Source: Physcomitrium patens
Taxonomy: Eukaryota > Streptophyta > Bryopsida > Funariales > Funariaceae
DNA: 64,000 nucleotides
Reading direction: 5' to 3'
Assembly (NCBI RefSeq): GCF_000002425.4
Contig: NC_037275.1
Span: 7,073,777-7,137,776, forward strand
The notes below the pieces were generated by a model. It searched no databases, had not been told where the DNA came from, and saw nothing but the letters and a program-made list of their open reading frames with translations. Below, piece after piece: positions 45,471 through 60,237 of the stretch (position 1 is the first letter of the stretch; each line of letters opens with the position of its first letter). Both the position numbers and the translations under genes were made by a program.

Positions 45471-46897
45471 CAAGATGTGCATTTATCGACGAAAAGAAAA
45501 TCGTCAACGATCTTTCGTTCGTTCGTCTGTTAAAGCTATTAGAGGCATAAACCATTCTCGTCAATTCCGACCAGTCCCATATGAGCCCTATTCAAACGGC
45601 ATTCTCAGCTATCCCTGTCGCTACCATCCAGTGCAACTCATCATTACATGGTTGTTGGAACCACATCCCTTTTCACACCTCCGCCAAATTTCAAATCCTC
45701 CGATAAGGAAAGGTTGCTTTGCTAATTCCCCTCAAAAACACTCGCCGCCCACCAGAGCATTGAGATTTGGCTCCCGCTCTTATTCTTGAATTCTGTCATC
45801 GCGGCACCTTAATTTAGCCTTCTAGAATTTTCCTACTTTGATGTGGTTTATTTTGAGGATGGTTTGAAGACTATTTCCGGCACCATTGGTTCCTTAATTC
45901 GCCGAAATAGTGGTTTACTTTGGGCTTAGTCTACCGTGTGGACTGATGTCCAACTCTGTGAAGGGGGAGAGGCTGCAGAGTTTTGAATTTGAAATGTTGC
46001 AGGCTGTATAGAGTGCTGAGGTGTTTGTGGTGGTGGAATTAGCTCTTGTGAGTAGAGCAGATTGAGATTCTACGGGGGAGAGACGTGCTGGATGAGAGGT
46101 TGGTACGCGAGGAATGGCTAGAGGTTTGATGAAGAATTTTTGTCATGTGTGAATATTCTTAATGGGATTTGTCGAATTCTGTCCTAAGGTCGCCTTCAAA
46201 GTGGGCGAGGAGAGGAACACCGCAAGGGAGAGGTCGATTTTGCGAGCTCGGATGACTGAGAAGTGAGCGGAACTATGTTTATCTACCAGGTACATCTTCC
46301 ATCGGCTTTCCACGATGAGTGTTGTGGTGCTGCTCCATTTTCTTTGAGCTGGACATCACTTAATTTGTGGAGTGCAATCTTGTTCTGGTCTGTCGTTGAG
46401 TAAACTAATGTAATCTCAAGTGGGTAAGAACGTGACAATGAGATGTTTTGCTTAGTTGTTCCTTCAGTTTCTTGTCAGTTTCTTGTCATTCGTCCTGCTG
46501 ATCTTTAGGTGGGGGGGGGGGGATTTGTGTTTTGATCATTTACGAAGCCCTCACGATGCAATGTGAGCTTCGTAGAGCATTTTAGAACATCAGTAGTATT
46601 GAATGTTCGTTGGTTATCCAAACAAAATGTGTCGTTTACATGCCTGAATAGTCTGATACACACAGACGACCAAGCTTGTACAACAGTTGTCAATGGCGCG
46701 GAAGGGATGAATCCTTTAAGAAAAGATGGACTAGGCAACAACTATCAAGTTGCTCGAGCTTCGTCAAAGAAAATCAAGATCTGAATTATGTAATCCGCAC
46801 TAATGTGGCCCTCTGCGTGCAACAGGATATCTACCAGTGTGGTGCCACTCCGGTGTTATCTTGGTTCTTGTGGTTTTGATTTGGGTGGGCCTCCAAC
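45471..46897 (+). other. GC-richer leader region of the 46.9-53.2 kb gene
   Basis: Composition rises sharply at about 45475, as at a gene boundary. The region probably holds promoter, 5' UTR and one or more 5' introns of the downstream gene. A G run (about 14 bases) is at 46511-46523. Short frames exist here, but none has recognisable content. Confidence 0.45.
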
Positions 46898-49800
46898 ATG
46901 ATTAACTGCATGGTAAGTCGCCGACTTGGCCCTGGGCGTGCCGGACTAGCACCCCGGCTCGTAATCCCAGAGACACAAATTTCTATTTCCCCAGAATTCC
47001 AGGGTTATTACCCCGACGACAATGTACTCTATAACCGAAGATTGTCGTCGATACACGGATACGGAGGAGATGGAGCATTTTCACAGAAATCGGGAATGTT
47101 TTCTCTTCAAGGATTTACCGTTGATGGACGGCCTACCATACTCGACGGCGGAGAAGATATAAACGAAATCATGGAGCCAACGCCAAGACCGGGCCGAGGC
47201 GAAAAAATGTTGAGTAAGCATTTTATTGCTCCAAGTGCAAGGTGCAACAGGCGAGCTTCACTTCACGGATGCGATTTCCATTTCACTCAAGGAACCTCTG
47301 CTCTAGAGTCAGGTTATTTTCCATCTCATTGTCGTTGCATTCATTTAGATTTAGAACCCTCTATTGTAGCGTTTCCCATGACAGGGTATGTTACACTACT
47401 CGTTCAAGATCTTGAATCTGAAGAGTTAATGTTTTATAACTATTGGTTTGCAAGTAATGTCTAATACCTTCTTACTATTTTCGTTGCAGACTCAGTATTG
47501 CATCCGAAAGAGGTACTCTACCTACAGAAAATTGCATTGGCAAGTAATGAGGAAGCTCGCAGGAAGGACCTTTCCAATGGGATGGCGCATATTTCTCTGG
47601 ACGGGCGTATAACTAACGCCGTTTCTGCAACTTCCTCCGCCACCATAGGAGGGGATTTGGGAGAGGAGGAGGCCCAAGCTTGGGATTGTTTTGCACCTTT
47701 GCAACGGGTGTTAATTGTGGCTGTAGCTGCTGCAGCTGCCGCATCTAGTAAACACAAAAACCACAAAGAAATCAATCGCCTGCAAAAAGAAGTGCATGCA
47801 CAGGTGAGCTCAACTTGGTAGTTCTTCTTGTGGTTTGATCCATTCTGACGAATCCTGCATTGTGTTATTCGAGCATCAGTGGCTTTCAAGCGTTCCCAAA
47901 ATGTGATGCTGATCTTTCCAGTTTTTGCCTCCATGACGTTTTTTTTTTGAAGATACTTACTAGCGATGGAAAGATATCATAAATTGATTACTGAATCGTG
48001 CACAGGAGAACGCCCTGTCGCTCATGAGACGAGAACTTAGCAACCTGTGGGATCAAGTTGCCGCAGAAGAAAACGGCCCCCTCTCTTTTAGGTCTCCTAG
48101 TATAGAACATATTGATCAGAAATCAAGGGCATCAAGTCCAGCCATGCCGCTGAAGGGGAGGCAAGCATCGAACTCCGAGGAACCAAGTATAGAAACACCG
48201 AAAACATACCAGAGACCCAAATGTGAATTATCTGATGGTCTAATAAACTACGATCAATTTAAAGATGGCCCCGTCAGCCAAGATGTCTACATTGTAGAGT
48301 ATCCCAAAGCTGTGGTCGAAGAAGTCCAATTAGGAGAGGCTGAGTCGTTCAGTAATCAACTGACAGAAAACACTTCACGGAGCCGAGATGATGATGAAAG
48401 CGAGCATTACTTTGAGGATTGCACACCTGAGAAACGACAGAGAATATTCTCCAGATTTGCATTAGATGCGAAGGAGCCTGCAGAGTGGACGCCTGTGAAG
48501 TCCTCCTTCACGACATTAAGTGCTGGCGGCATCACTCCACTAACCAACAAGAAGAGATCTTCTTTCGAGGCACATTTCTTTTCCCAACGTGCTCTAGTTT
48601 GATGTAGATATGGATCCCACCTTTTGGAAATTAACGCACCTGATTATATAATTTCAACGTACTGGTTTCACTTCCAACTTTGCACATTGTGCTGATGTAA
48701 TTCTCATATGACTAAGACACAAACTTTCCAGTCCTCAATGTCTAACTGAAGCTGTGTTTTTTGCTTTTGGTCTTCATTTTAGCAGAGTTCGATTGCCTAT
48801 TCTAAAGGTTCGGAGCAATGCTCAGATTTGGAGGAGTTGAAGGCACGACGTGCTACTATGCTCCTCGAAGTGAAGGTGAGTATTATGGCAATTTTTGATT
48901 GCCTCAGTCTTTCTGGAATTGAACCCTGTGTGAGCTTATCTTGGTGGAACCGATCACGCAGTTCTTAAGTATGCTCTCATCGGTAGTTATGATTGGTAAT
49001 GATTCAGTGTGGTATGTAGTCGAGACCCGCTATGCATAATCTCCTTTCTAAATCCGCAAGAATTAATGTGAATGCAGAACCAGGTGTCGTCAGTTCTGGA
49101 TAAAGAGGCCTCGCATGTCATGGCTGCCCTCTCTCACGTCATTGAGAAGGTGATGTGTTCCCATTGCTGGACTATTCCTCGTAGGATCCAGGAGATATTC
49201 CACCTGTAAGATTTTTCACCGGAGCTATTCCATCTCACCAAGAGAAATGCGTACTAATAGTCGGTGGTTTTGCAGGCTCAAAAGTTAGAGAAAGCCGACA
49301 GAACAAACTCATTGACACGACGTGCAAATACACCCGAGAAGAAAGCCCGAGGTATTTGTTCTTGCCAGATTGTCAGGTTTGACTAGAGTTTTCCATAATA
49401 AGCATGGAGAGCGGACAACTACATTTTATGATCCCAGGCTATCATGTAATCATTTAGACCCGCGTAAGCATTGTTTCAATCTGTCATAAGAATTAGGATC
49501 GGTTACTTGTAAACAGGAGCGAAACTCACATATTTGGGTATTTTTTTTGTGGCAGCTTCGACTGCTTTGAAGCAGAGTGTAGAAAAAGCAAGCGCACAGG
49601 TTGCGTCACTTCAGTCAGCTGTGGTAAACATCTGGCATACTATCGGACCAGATACACTGGCGTCCCTCAATCCGTCACCGCTGGAGCTTGAGAGCTTTCT
49701 ACTTCAAGTGACGAAGGTTAATTCAACAAACCATTTACAGTAAATTTTAATTAGATTCTGTATTTTCTTCGAAAATGACTAATGAACAGTATCTTATTGT

Positions 49801-52800
49801 ATTTTATCCACATTTTGTCATCTCTTTGGAAAAGAAGTCCTCAGTTTGGACCTTTAGTGATGAAGGTTCCAACTGAGTGTGTTCTCTGTTGGTATTGCTG
49901 ACAATAAAAGATGCATTGAATTTTCGGAGCATTTTCAGGACACTCTCATGAACAAGGAACAAAAACTTGTGCCCACTAGTGAGGAAGGAATACAGGAATG
50001 GAAGCAATCGTTACAGCTCAAGCAACTTGAAACAGCCTTGCCCTCGCCGCTGAGCAAGACTGGAACTGCAGCAATCATATCCTCTGAAGTCGAAAATCAG
50101 GTGGTATGCTCTCCTAGCTGGAGAAATAAAGGCATTGAAATAGCTTCAGCAATAAGGGTTGCAGTTCGAAAGACTGTGGATTCATTGATGGCTCCCTTGG
50201 ATGGAAGGAAAGCTGCAGAGAACTTTGATAGTCCAGAGGCAAGAAAACGGGTGTCTTCTCTCTCAGAAGATGCACCTCAATTTCTTGCTCAACAGCTACT
50301 AGGAGAGCTCGAGAAGGCCGCTGCCAAGGTAGCCCTAAATGCAGATGGATGTAGAAGTTACATTTTCTATCTTTGTTTCCACAGTAGAAACAGCCATGCC
50401 TTTTTAACAATGTGGTGCCTGTCGCCACGTATGTAAAACTAGTTGTTTTCGATTGTTTTCGAATTAATGCTCCATGCACACGTCCCAATATCTCAAGCTA
50501 CAAATGTCATGGCGTTTGAGGATTAGGCAGTTAAGATTTGCATCTTTTTGACATCGCTCATCAACGGTGCATTTGATTCTCTAATCATTGTGAATTCGGT
50601 TGGTATTGCGCTTCTACCAACCTCAGATTTCAGGAATGGAATGCCAGATGCTCAGTTTGAAACGAAGTGTGCGAGAGACTGACGCTAAACGAAAGAAAGC
50701 TGAGATTAAGCTTGCGGAGGCAATAGCTCGTGACCACCAAAACCAGGTGAGACAAAAAACGACGACAACTGTGATTTTTTGCACCTGTTTCGCAGAGGGC
50801 ATGTGATCCTATACTTTCTTCCTATTCGTTATGTAATTATTGAGGTAGCAACATCACGTAAATTTCCACGATCTCAGGAAAAATTCGAAAGGGAAATGAG
50901 TGAGCTTACAGCGAAGCTTCGGGAGAAGGAGTCCGCCTACGACGAGTTAATGCGGAGCCGTAAGGTAATATTCCAGGGTGAAGACGTGCACATGGTTTGA
51001 ACCAAATTTACTTTGCATAGTGCAGCAAAAGGAACTGTTCTTTAACATGAAATGAATCAGCTCTGCCAGAAGTAGCGAGAATTTCTGTCATGCTTAGAGT
51101 GTCGTCAGTGTCATGAGGCATTCTTACTCAGATGATGTTGGGAAATGGTTAATTTTTTTTGGAAATGGCTTCATGATAGAAATTTGGAGCTGCTGATGCT
51201 CAATATTCATTGACTTGATTGAGCATCAGGTTTTCACCTACTGATATGATATTAATCTCTGGTTTGAGATGAACAGGTTATGTATTTAGTGAAATCGAAG
51301 GAGATTGATGAGCTTAAAAAAGACTGCCAGATGCGTGATGCTGCCCTTGACGGTATCACTGCTGCCGCTCAAGCAACTCGAGAAGCAAGTGATCAGGTAA
51401 TACATAAATTTGCTGACTGCGTTTTGTTTCTAAGTAAGACCATACACGTGAACACGTCCGCTAGCAGATACAAAACTTCTTTTCCCTTCCTCAATTCTGA
51501 CGCCTCATAATTCTACAACTTGATTTGAAAGATTGAAAAGATGGCTTGATTTTGTGGACAATTGTGCAGAGATTGGCAGTTTTGGAGGACATATGCAGAC
51601 GCAAGGATTCTGCAATTCAGGAGCTCAAGGAGGAAATTATTGCCCTAGAGGACAAGGTAATATGCAGTTTACTAGCCCACTGATCTACTTTTCCCTGACA
51701 AATATCTCGATATCACGTCTACTTGAAAGGCCGGCCTATGAATAGTTCATCATGTTATGAGCGTTCATCACTGCTCGAAAATGCTTCATCTATTTTTAGA
51801 TCGCTAGAATAAATTTAAGTCGTTTCCTTGTCATGATTGCCTGTTTTGAGGATGGTCATTGAAGGCTCTCCCTTTCATTTTCTACAGGTCCATGAGCTCG
51901 AGCTCCGTTCCCCTCTCTTGCTTAGCCGTAATCACAGACGCAATATCTCCTTACTCCGGTCTCCTACCAAGGAAGTTCTAGCACTTGAAAACACGTTCAA
52001 CGGAATCTCTCATGAAAGAGAGCAAATGCAGATTTCTTCCCTTTCACGCGGAAAGACTGAAGATTTCCAATCCAGCATAGATGATACTTTTGGCCATCCG
52101 CAATCATCTCTCAATTACACGAGTCGAAATACTATGGACTTTTGTGCTGAAGTCCACGGAGACCAAGCAGAGAATCGCCGCGTCATTGTCCCTCTGGGCA
52201 ATGAATCGGCTGTCTCGTGCACCATGGCTGAAAGTTTTACTCATCTGAGAGAGACATCTTCGGTACATAGCAGAGTGCAGGAGTGTTCATCTTCAAGCGT
52301 ACTTTCGACTCTCTCCATCGACGGAAGTATGTTTCCTTCCCCTACCTGCACGTTGTTCGACGACTTCTTGGAGGTAGAGAGCTCCCTGCAAGCATTTGCA
52401 GCGAAAGAAGGGTGCCGTCTTGATGACTTCGGAACACGTAACAACACGGGCAGTCTTTGCCCCTCGCAAGAGTATTTCTCTGCTGAAGGCAATCTTAACT
52501 CAGGGCTTAAGCAGCTCAACAATACCACAGCAAGTAAGTGTCGATGTTATCCAATCATTCGTTGATTTCTTTTCTGGATTATTTATCGTCGATACCAGTA
52601 AGCTTTTGAGCCTTTGATTAAGCTATTTTTTCCATATATAATTGTCCACAGTTTCGTTACCAGCCAGAAGCTTACATTTTGAGAAAGCAGTGGAGAATTC
52701 CCGCAATAATTTTTCACAACGAATATAGGATAAATATCTGTAGCTGTGGAACTTTGGAAATTGTATTCCTAAATTGTGGGTATTCTTTTTTCATTAGGCA

Positions 52801-53162
52801 CTGGTACTGAGTCTGCTGGAAGCAACACGAAACTTGCTAAGTCACGACGAGCGAAAGGCCACTTTTCTCTGACGTCTGCAGGCGAGCACAAGAAATCTAG
52901 CGGAGTCTTGCGACCAACTAAAGCCAGTTCTCTCAAAGTTCAGGGTAAGATCAAAGCGAACAAGGAGAAGGAGAATTTTGTTCCGCAGCAGGACGAAGAA
53001 ATCAATTGGGTAAATGTAGCTTCATTTGAATTCGGTAGTTCTGTTAAAGGCTCTGCCGCCTCTCGTCGAGCATCGAATACATCTATTGAATACAAGGAAA
53101 GCATTGTGAAACCAGCATCGAAGGAGAACAGAAGTATAACGAGAAGTACAAGATGGCATTGA
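46898..53162 (+). CDS. unrecognised coiled-coil protein, 14 exons
   Basis: Exons: 46898-47213, 47490-47803, 48006-48596, 48783-48875, 49078-49149, 49276-49351, 49556-49716, 49939-50328, 50627-50746, 50878-50964, 51277-51396, 51570-51656, 51888-52533, 52798-53162. They total 3438 nt (1145 residues), all GT/AG with matching phases. The third donor (CTA followed by GTTTGA) is weak and is the least certain join. The N-terminal part is Gly/Pro-rich with TILDGGEDINEIMEPTPRPG. Next comes an Ala-rich hydrophobic segment (PLQRVLIVAVAAAAAASS) followed by a basic heptad region. Exons 5-12 are mostly charged helix, likely coiled coil (EKFEREMSELTAKLREKES; VLEDICRRKDSAIQELKEEI). The Ser-rich C-terminal third ends in basic KSRRAKGHFSL and KIKANKEKENF. 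I believe land plants share a protein with the Ala-rich motif but cannot name it; a cytoskeletal role is only a guess. Confidence 0.75.
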
Positions 53163-56146
53163 AGACCTCAAAGTCATCACTTGATGTGTGTGACGATTGT
53201 GGCGGCTTATGTTCATGTACCATATAATGGCGCTTTATTATCTTTATGAATCCGTGTATATAGAATAGCTCCTAATTCTCCCTCCTATAGCACATGCAGC
53301 CGCAACAAACCTGTACATCTCAGCGCCAAAAATTTTGAGAGGACTTGGATTGCTATGAGGCATCACAATTTTGAGGTTCATATTCAAATTGAATTCTGAA
53401 AAAAACGCAAGCATTTAATGCCGTTTCAAGAGGACGACTAACTTGCTATTTACGTTCAACAGGTTGTAACTTTTACTGGCTACTCACTCAATAGTTAAAA
53501 GGGAGTTTTCACGTCCAGCTGTTGCGTTACTGGATTCTACTCTTTATTCAGGGGCCGATCGCTGTATGAACTTTGTATGAACTATTATTTTTCCGAGGCT
53601 TACACTCGCACTTACATTTCGGTCCATTGCAGTTTAGAATGCTGGATTCGCTCCATCATTATACATTGCCAAGTGTTAATCTTTCGTCTAATAGCTCTAG
53701 AGCTGGTGAAGCTGTTGCTGGAGCTATGTACTTATTATTATTAATGCGACACTGTTGTGGGTATTCTCACTCAACTCTGCATTACAGTCCAAAATTTTCT
53801 CCAGGAAGTTGTGTTCAAAGAGCTTGTTAGTTTTCACTACACTATTGGGCTAATATACACTCTTTTTTTGGCAAGGCAGCAAACGTCGAATTCCTCCTTG
53901 CTGCCATCAGTTGTTGAAAGCTTCAAAGTCTGATGAAAAAAACAAGTCATTCCTTATCACAAGGAATTCCAGTCCCAATATATAATTATAAAAAACACCA
54001 GTTATGGACTGTCACATGGAATTGCAGTCTCAAGTTGTGATAAGCTTGATGCATGGCTTTGTAAGCTCCTCTATTTCAACATACGCTTACACATGGTATG
54101 TCTTGGAGTTTCGTGGTTTTTTTCTAAGTTATCAGTGTCTGCTATAATCTAACGCTGGTTCTGCTGATCTTTCATGATTTGTGTGATTGATGGACTTGGA
54201 GAAAATGCTCGCAAGTTGGGTAGAAATACTATTTGGTAGTTGTATGAAGTTTTGCACTGAATACTATTTTCAATGATTATATTATTTCTAGAATTTGGAA
54301 ATTTTGTTATGTGAGATTTTTCATACTATATAATAAAAGAAATACTATGGTTAAATTTTCCTTTAGTTTTATTTCTTACATCTTCTTATATAAAATAAAA
54401 ATATTCATTAAGACTCAATTTGATGAATTAGAATATATATATATATATATATATATATATGCTTTTAGACCCAAAAATATAACTTTAAATACTTATTTAT
54501 TCGAGAAGTGTTTATACTTTTCTAATGCACCTAAAACTTGACAATAATTTTTTGGAAAAAGTTTTTTAATTTTATATTAAAAGATTCATATTACTAAAAA
54601 CTATTTTTAAGTTATTCAAATAATAAATTTTCTAATTCCAAATTAATCATACTTATGATTTTTTTTAAAACTTGTAAAATATAAATTTTACATTAATTTA
54701 TAAGAAAATAATCCAAATAAAAATGTTATCAAATTTGTTTTAGAAATCATAACAATAAATTTTGACTAAATAAGAGAACACATTATAAATAAATTGTATA
54801 TTTAGTTAAAAATACCAACTCAAATTTTTAAATTCTCTTTTGAATTTAACTATATATTTTATTGATTTCACTCATAATTGCTATTAGTGCTTTAAAAGGG
54901 GATGTTGCAATTTTTCCATTGAGCTATATTAAGAATTTAAGATCTATCAGGCAATTCTTTTTCTGTTTATAAATATTTACTATCAAACTATATGAGAAAT
55001 TATAGCCACCAAGTATGCTTCTAATTCCTTTTGTAGATGACCTAGTAGTGTTTAAAATTATATATATTTATGAATCTAACATAAGTTTTAAGAATAGTCC
55101 TCTATTTGAAAACATATTATCTTTATTAGATTTAGGCATGATAAACTATTTAGTATTTAAGAAAACTATATTGTAACAAGTCTCACAATTTGAATACAAT
55201 ATTGTGAAGATTATTTTTTATGAAAATTTAAATATCAATCCATTTTCTTTAAAAAAATTAATATATTATTTTCTTACATAAATAATCAATTTAAAATTTA
55301 ATTTCAATTAAAAATATAATTTTGTATTAGATTAAGATTATATTAGATAAAAACCTGCATATCAATTTTTTGGATTATACTGCTACTGCAAACTATTTTC
55401 ATGTAAGTGCTACAATAGCTTCATTTAGGTCCCTACTTTAATTTTTCTCTCCAATGTTTTTTTACAATATACAATCTAAATAATTTTGGTTTTAAATGCA
55501 GATTGATTACTACTCTATTAAAAATTATATATCATAGCTCTAAATTTTACTATGACTTTTAATGAGCTAAGTTATTTTAAATTAATAATATTTTTTTGAT
55601 AATAAAATTAAATTCTAAAAAAAATTATTTCTATTTATAGTTTCATACTTTTTTGTTGCACATAGTCTTATTAAAACACTAGTAATTAATCTATATTTTG
55701 GACTTAGACCAAATAAAATATCAAGAAAATCACTTATTAAATTTTCTATTTTTAGATTTTATATATAAATTAATAATTCAATATTAGATTTCTACTTGCT
55801 TATAAATTACATTAAAATCTTAGCTCAATTCATATTTAAAATTTTAAAATAAATTAAATACATAAAGGATTTCAATCATATTGTTAATTTTTATTTCTTT
55901 TATTTTTTGGCATTAAGTTCTAAATTTATTGGCTCAATATTTGTAAGTATTTATTGGCCAAAAATAAAAATTATTTAACTCTTATTTTATTTTTCTTTCT
56001 AAAATTATATATTTATTACCTTTCTTATAAAAAAATTTAAAAAATATTGAAAGATAAATATGCTTTATTTTACATCTAGTAGGGAATCTAAGCATTAAGT
56101 TTTTCTTAACACAAGCTATTACTTCTACCTTCTCATACTAAAGTTT

Positions 56147-56182
<36 letters not shown>

Positions 56183-57087
56183 CAACTTCTCTGTTAGAAA
56201 TCTATTTTAATAAATGAAAGCTATTTTTATCACTCTTGGCCTATTTAAAAATCTCTTAAGATGCTAAAAACTACTTTTTATAAATCTTAAAAAATTAATA
56301 TGCTTTGATATTACTTATTATCTTTATTTAGAATTATTTATATTATTATTTTAATTACTTTTGGACACAATTTTGTAGCTTTTTTTTTTTTTTTTTTTTT
56401 TAATCTACCTAACAACAAATGATTATTTTTTTATTGCCTTTTTTTCGTTCAAAATAACTTTTTTAAGAAAAAAAAATGATGCTTACTAAACTAAGATAAT
56501 CTTTTTTTACCACATTATCATTTTTTATAAGATTTTTTTTTCTTTCTATATGGATCAAGAGTTTTTTTAGTATATTATATTTTATTGATTGAGTCGACTA
56601 TATTATATATATCATCTTTTAACAATGACTTAATGTATAAATATATACACAACCATCTAATCTATCACAAACTTAGAAATTTAAAACAATAGATATTTTT
56701 TAAATTATTTTAAAGAATATTATATAGCAATTTTTTCTATTTGATCTACATCTAATTTTGAAATTTAACTTTTTTTTCTTCTTGGTACCACTCTTTGAGT
56801 TGTATAGGTCTAAGTTGAAAGGTTTTTAATCATTTTGGACTGCATAATATTAAAGATCACTTGTAATTATATTTAAAAAAATCCTTAGTATCCCTTTTAT
56901 ACCTTTTTAATCTAAAATCATGAAATTTTTTTTTTATCCTTGCAATATGTTTTGTAAAATTCTCTAAATCTCCTTAAATTTTTTTAAATTAATTTAAAAC
57001 TTTAATTTAATTTTAATTAATTCAAATTTTATTTAAATGTTTGTAAACTATATGGTTTTTAATATAAGAGAAATTATATAGATATAT

Positions 57088-57130
<43 letters not shown>

Positions 57131-57216
57131 TATTTTTATGTATATTAAATGATTGAATTGTAAATCGTATTAAAATATTTTTAATAAATGCAACATTTCT
57201 AAATATTTAGGAGTTG

Positions 57217-57263
<47 letters not shown>

Positions 57264-58440
57264 AAAAGTAACCAAGTCTGGTTAATATCCATATTTCTTT
57301 TCACATATTTTCTAATAACCAGGTTTTGGTGTTTCTAAAACAATGTTTTATAGAATGAAATCTTTATTTAAAAAGTATTTAAAACTCTTTTTATCTCTTG
57401 TAAAAATTAGGATATTTTTTATTATGTCTTTTTAGCATATTAAAAATATTAAAAAATATTTTTTAAAAGGATTATTTTAAAAAAATGAAAAACTAACCAT
57501 GCTTGTAATAATAATTAAATGTATATACTACAACCACTATCAATTTGTTTCCAAGAATTTTGTTGAACGTGGGAAATTAATTTTTATTTGTTTAATAGAA
57601 AGCCCATATTATACACAAAGTGCTTGATATGCTAATTCTTTTATATTTTTTTTTCTTATTTGATTTATTACTAAAATTTTAAATTTATCAATGATCAATA
57701 ATTGTGTACTTAATTTGAACTGAAACTGAATTTTATTTTTTACTTTTTAATTATAATTTTTGTAACTTAATTTGTGTGTTTTTACATCACATTCAGTCCT
57801 TCATGATGAAAATGTACATATGGAAGTTGTAATTTTTTTTTATTAAAGTATTTCGATTTTTATGGTTTATTTTAATTAATATATTTAGTGAAACGATTTT
57901 TTTATTTTATTATTGAAATTTTATATTTAGTAGTATTTATAAAAAAAATATAAATATTAAATTACATAATTTTTTACTAATTAAGTAGAGTATGATTAAC
58001 AGTAGTTTTTGTTTTAGAAAACAACCAACTTGTAATTTTTATTGCATGTGTTTATAACATATCCATTATTAATTATTTATAAAAAAATTGTATTTATTTA
58101 TCTGATAAAACAACCATGCCCTCAGATACTTGTATCTTCTGTACTTAACATTCTTAATTTTTTAAATTTTTAAATTTTTTTTCAAAAAAATTAAAAATAT
58201 AAAACTCTTAATATTCTATGAAGTTTGAATAAAACGTATTGAAAAATGTGCATATTCTCAAGTCCTTACTACTATATTTACGTCGATATTTCAGCTTGGA
58301 AAAACAACTTGGTATACCCACTATACAAGTCATATTTTATTATGATTCAAACGACAAAGTTTAACATTTTTTAAAATTTTATTTTTTATGTTTAAATTTT
58401 AAATTTTAAAATCAATAAATTTTAATTTATATGTAAGTAA
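53163..58440. other. AT-rich intergenic DNA, no gene seen
   Basis: The first 700 bp are GC-richer and probably hold the 3' UTR of the upstream gene. From 54.2 kb on it is extremely AT-rich with no coding frame. AT dinucleotide tracts lie at about 54435-54460, 56149-56180, 57092-57128 and 57220-57259, and a poly-T run of about 23 at 56379-56401. Confidence 0.7.
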
Positions 58441-60237
58441 CAAGCATAACTTGTGAGCATAGTGGCACAACTTGTACAACTGCCATGGTACTATTACAGT
58501 TGCCAAGGCTTGCTTGATGCAGAGGCAAACCCTCCTTTTGCAACCCTAGTTTGAGGCTTCAGGCCTATTTCGTTCATACTGGGCGACAAGAAACTATAGT
58601 TTATTGGAATGAAATCAGCACGTAAATTTGTAGCAATCTGAATCCTGGAAACCCCCACCCAATTGACAGAGGAAATATCACACAAATGGCTCCAGTTCTT
58701 TGTACTTGCAATATGACCCAGTTCGTGTACATCAACTGCCGAGTAGAATAGGAGAATGAAAGGACTACAGGAGCAGCTTTTCTCATCACATTCTTCCTCT
58801 TTTTTATCATGTTTGTTCTGGCACTTTTGACCACCAGAGAACATTGATAGCGTATTCTAAACCACCAGATAAAGACCTCCACTGGGAGCATTTCTCCTCT
58901 CAAAATAGCCCCATATTGCAAGAGAGGATAAATGCAATGAATTTCCCTTTTGGCCTTTCTGCATTATCCTTATCAGAAGGTGAGTGTTGTTTGATGGTTT
59001 TTCCACTCACAAAACCGACCTTTGGTTGTATTAGAAAGATAAAGATAGGCAGTAGAGTAGACATGGTAGTAGTTGACCATAGTTCAGCAGCTGATGCTTA
59101 CAGAGATGATCCCCATGGAGCCGGTGGGCAGAATGTGCTAGCAGGCGATTAGGCCTCGAGGCACACACTGTTTGAAGAGGCTTTGCACATTCCTCTGCAT
59201 GCATCTAGCATCGTGCTCGCAAGCTTATTTGAAGCCCAGGAGAATGTTGGCTAAAGCGCCGACTAAACGGGCCCACATTCATCTCGATTGGTGCAATTCA
59301 GTATATTGTATCAGGTGGTTCATTCAGATTTTACTCATACCGGTTAACAAACCCTACCCAGTAAATACATCCATAGCAAGTCACAGGGGTTTGCCCTTTC
59401 AGGGTCAGAGTTCATCAGAGTCGAGATCTCACTGATTGAGTTGGTCACTTCCGCCGAAGGCAATTCAGTTATAACCCACACTAAAATAACATGCGATTCT
59501 AGCAGGAAGCGTAAGTATTTGAGGGTCGAAATTTCTGAAGTTAAATTTTTATTTTTGTTTAGTATCCAGAGTAATGGATAGTGAAAGACACAAGGGGCAC
59601 GCCCCACTACAGGCATGATCTTGGCAACAAAGGCTATCATCTTACACAAGTATTTTTCTATGCCTCCATCCCTCATCTTTTGTTACGCATTCCCTACAAT
59701 CACCATCCCACAGAATGTCTTGTGAGAAACTGATGAGGACCCCATTAAGAAAAGCTGGTGGTGAAAAGAATGACTGTTGATGTTTTCTCCCAGCAGTGAT
59801 TGGAAGAACCAACTGGTGTAGAAGTGAAGCAGAAGAATGTGCATCATGAGTCTGAATAGTGACAACAAGGACTCACCTGCACTTCGGAGACCAGTTTGAT
59901 GAGGACGTGCATCACCGCAATGGAGCAGACTTGGCTCTACACCTGAATGCTGAACATCGATTAAGCAGCTCTTCTTACCCTTGAGGTTGCAAGGGTTTCT
60001 ATAAAGTACACAAGAACTTGTTGCTGTATGTTCAGTTTCTGGCAGATTTGAGTACTATCTAAAAGGCCTATCAAATCGGATTAAGGTAAAACTAGCCGAG
60101 CCCTGCACCTTAAGGGGGTTAGGCACCGCAAGTGCTCATGTAAAATTGAGTACTCAAAAAGTGGCGAAGCCGCATTGAGGCTTCAACGAAGTGCTGGAGA
60201 CATCCTGTAGCCGAACAAAATAGCACTTGCCAGCCAA
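58441..60237 (-). other. downstream region of the PIN gene, no clear coding sequence
   Basis: GC-richer than the DNA to its left, beginning abruptly at about 58440. Minus-strand frames at 58844-58494 and 59676-59344 have no recognisable content. A long 3' UTR, a 3' regulatory region or an old gene remnant would all fit. Confidence 0.4.

Noticed and set aside
46911..46916. A perfect GTAAGT donor five codons into the coiled-coil gene
   Set aside because: The frame stays open for another 100 codons with gene-like composition, and the donor at 47214 joins exon 2 in phase, so reading through is simpler.
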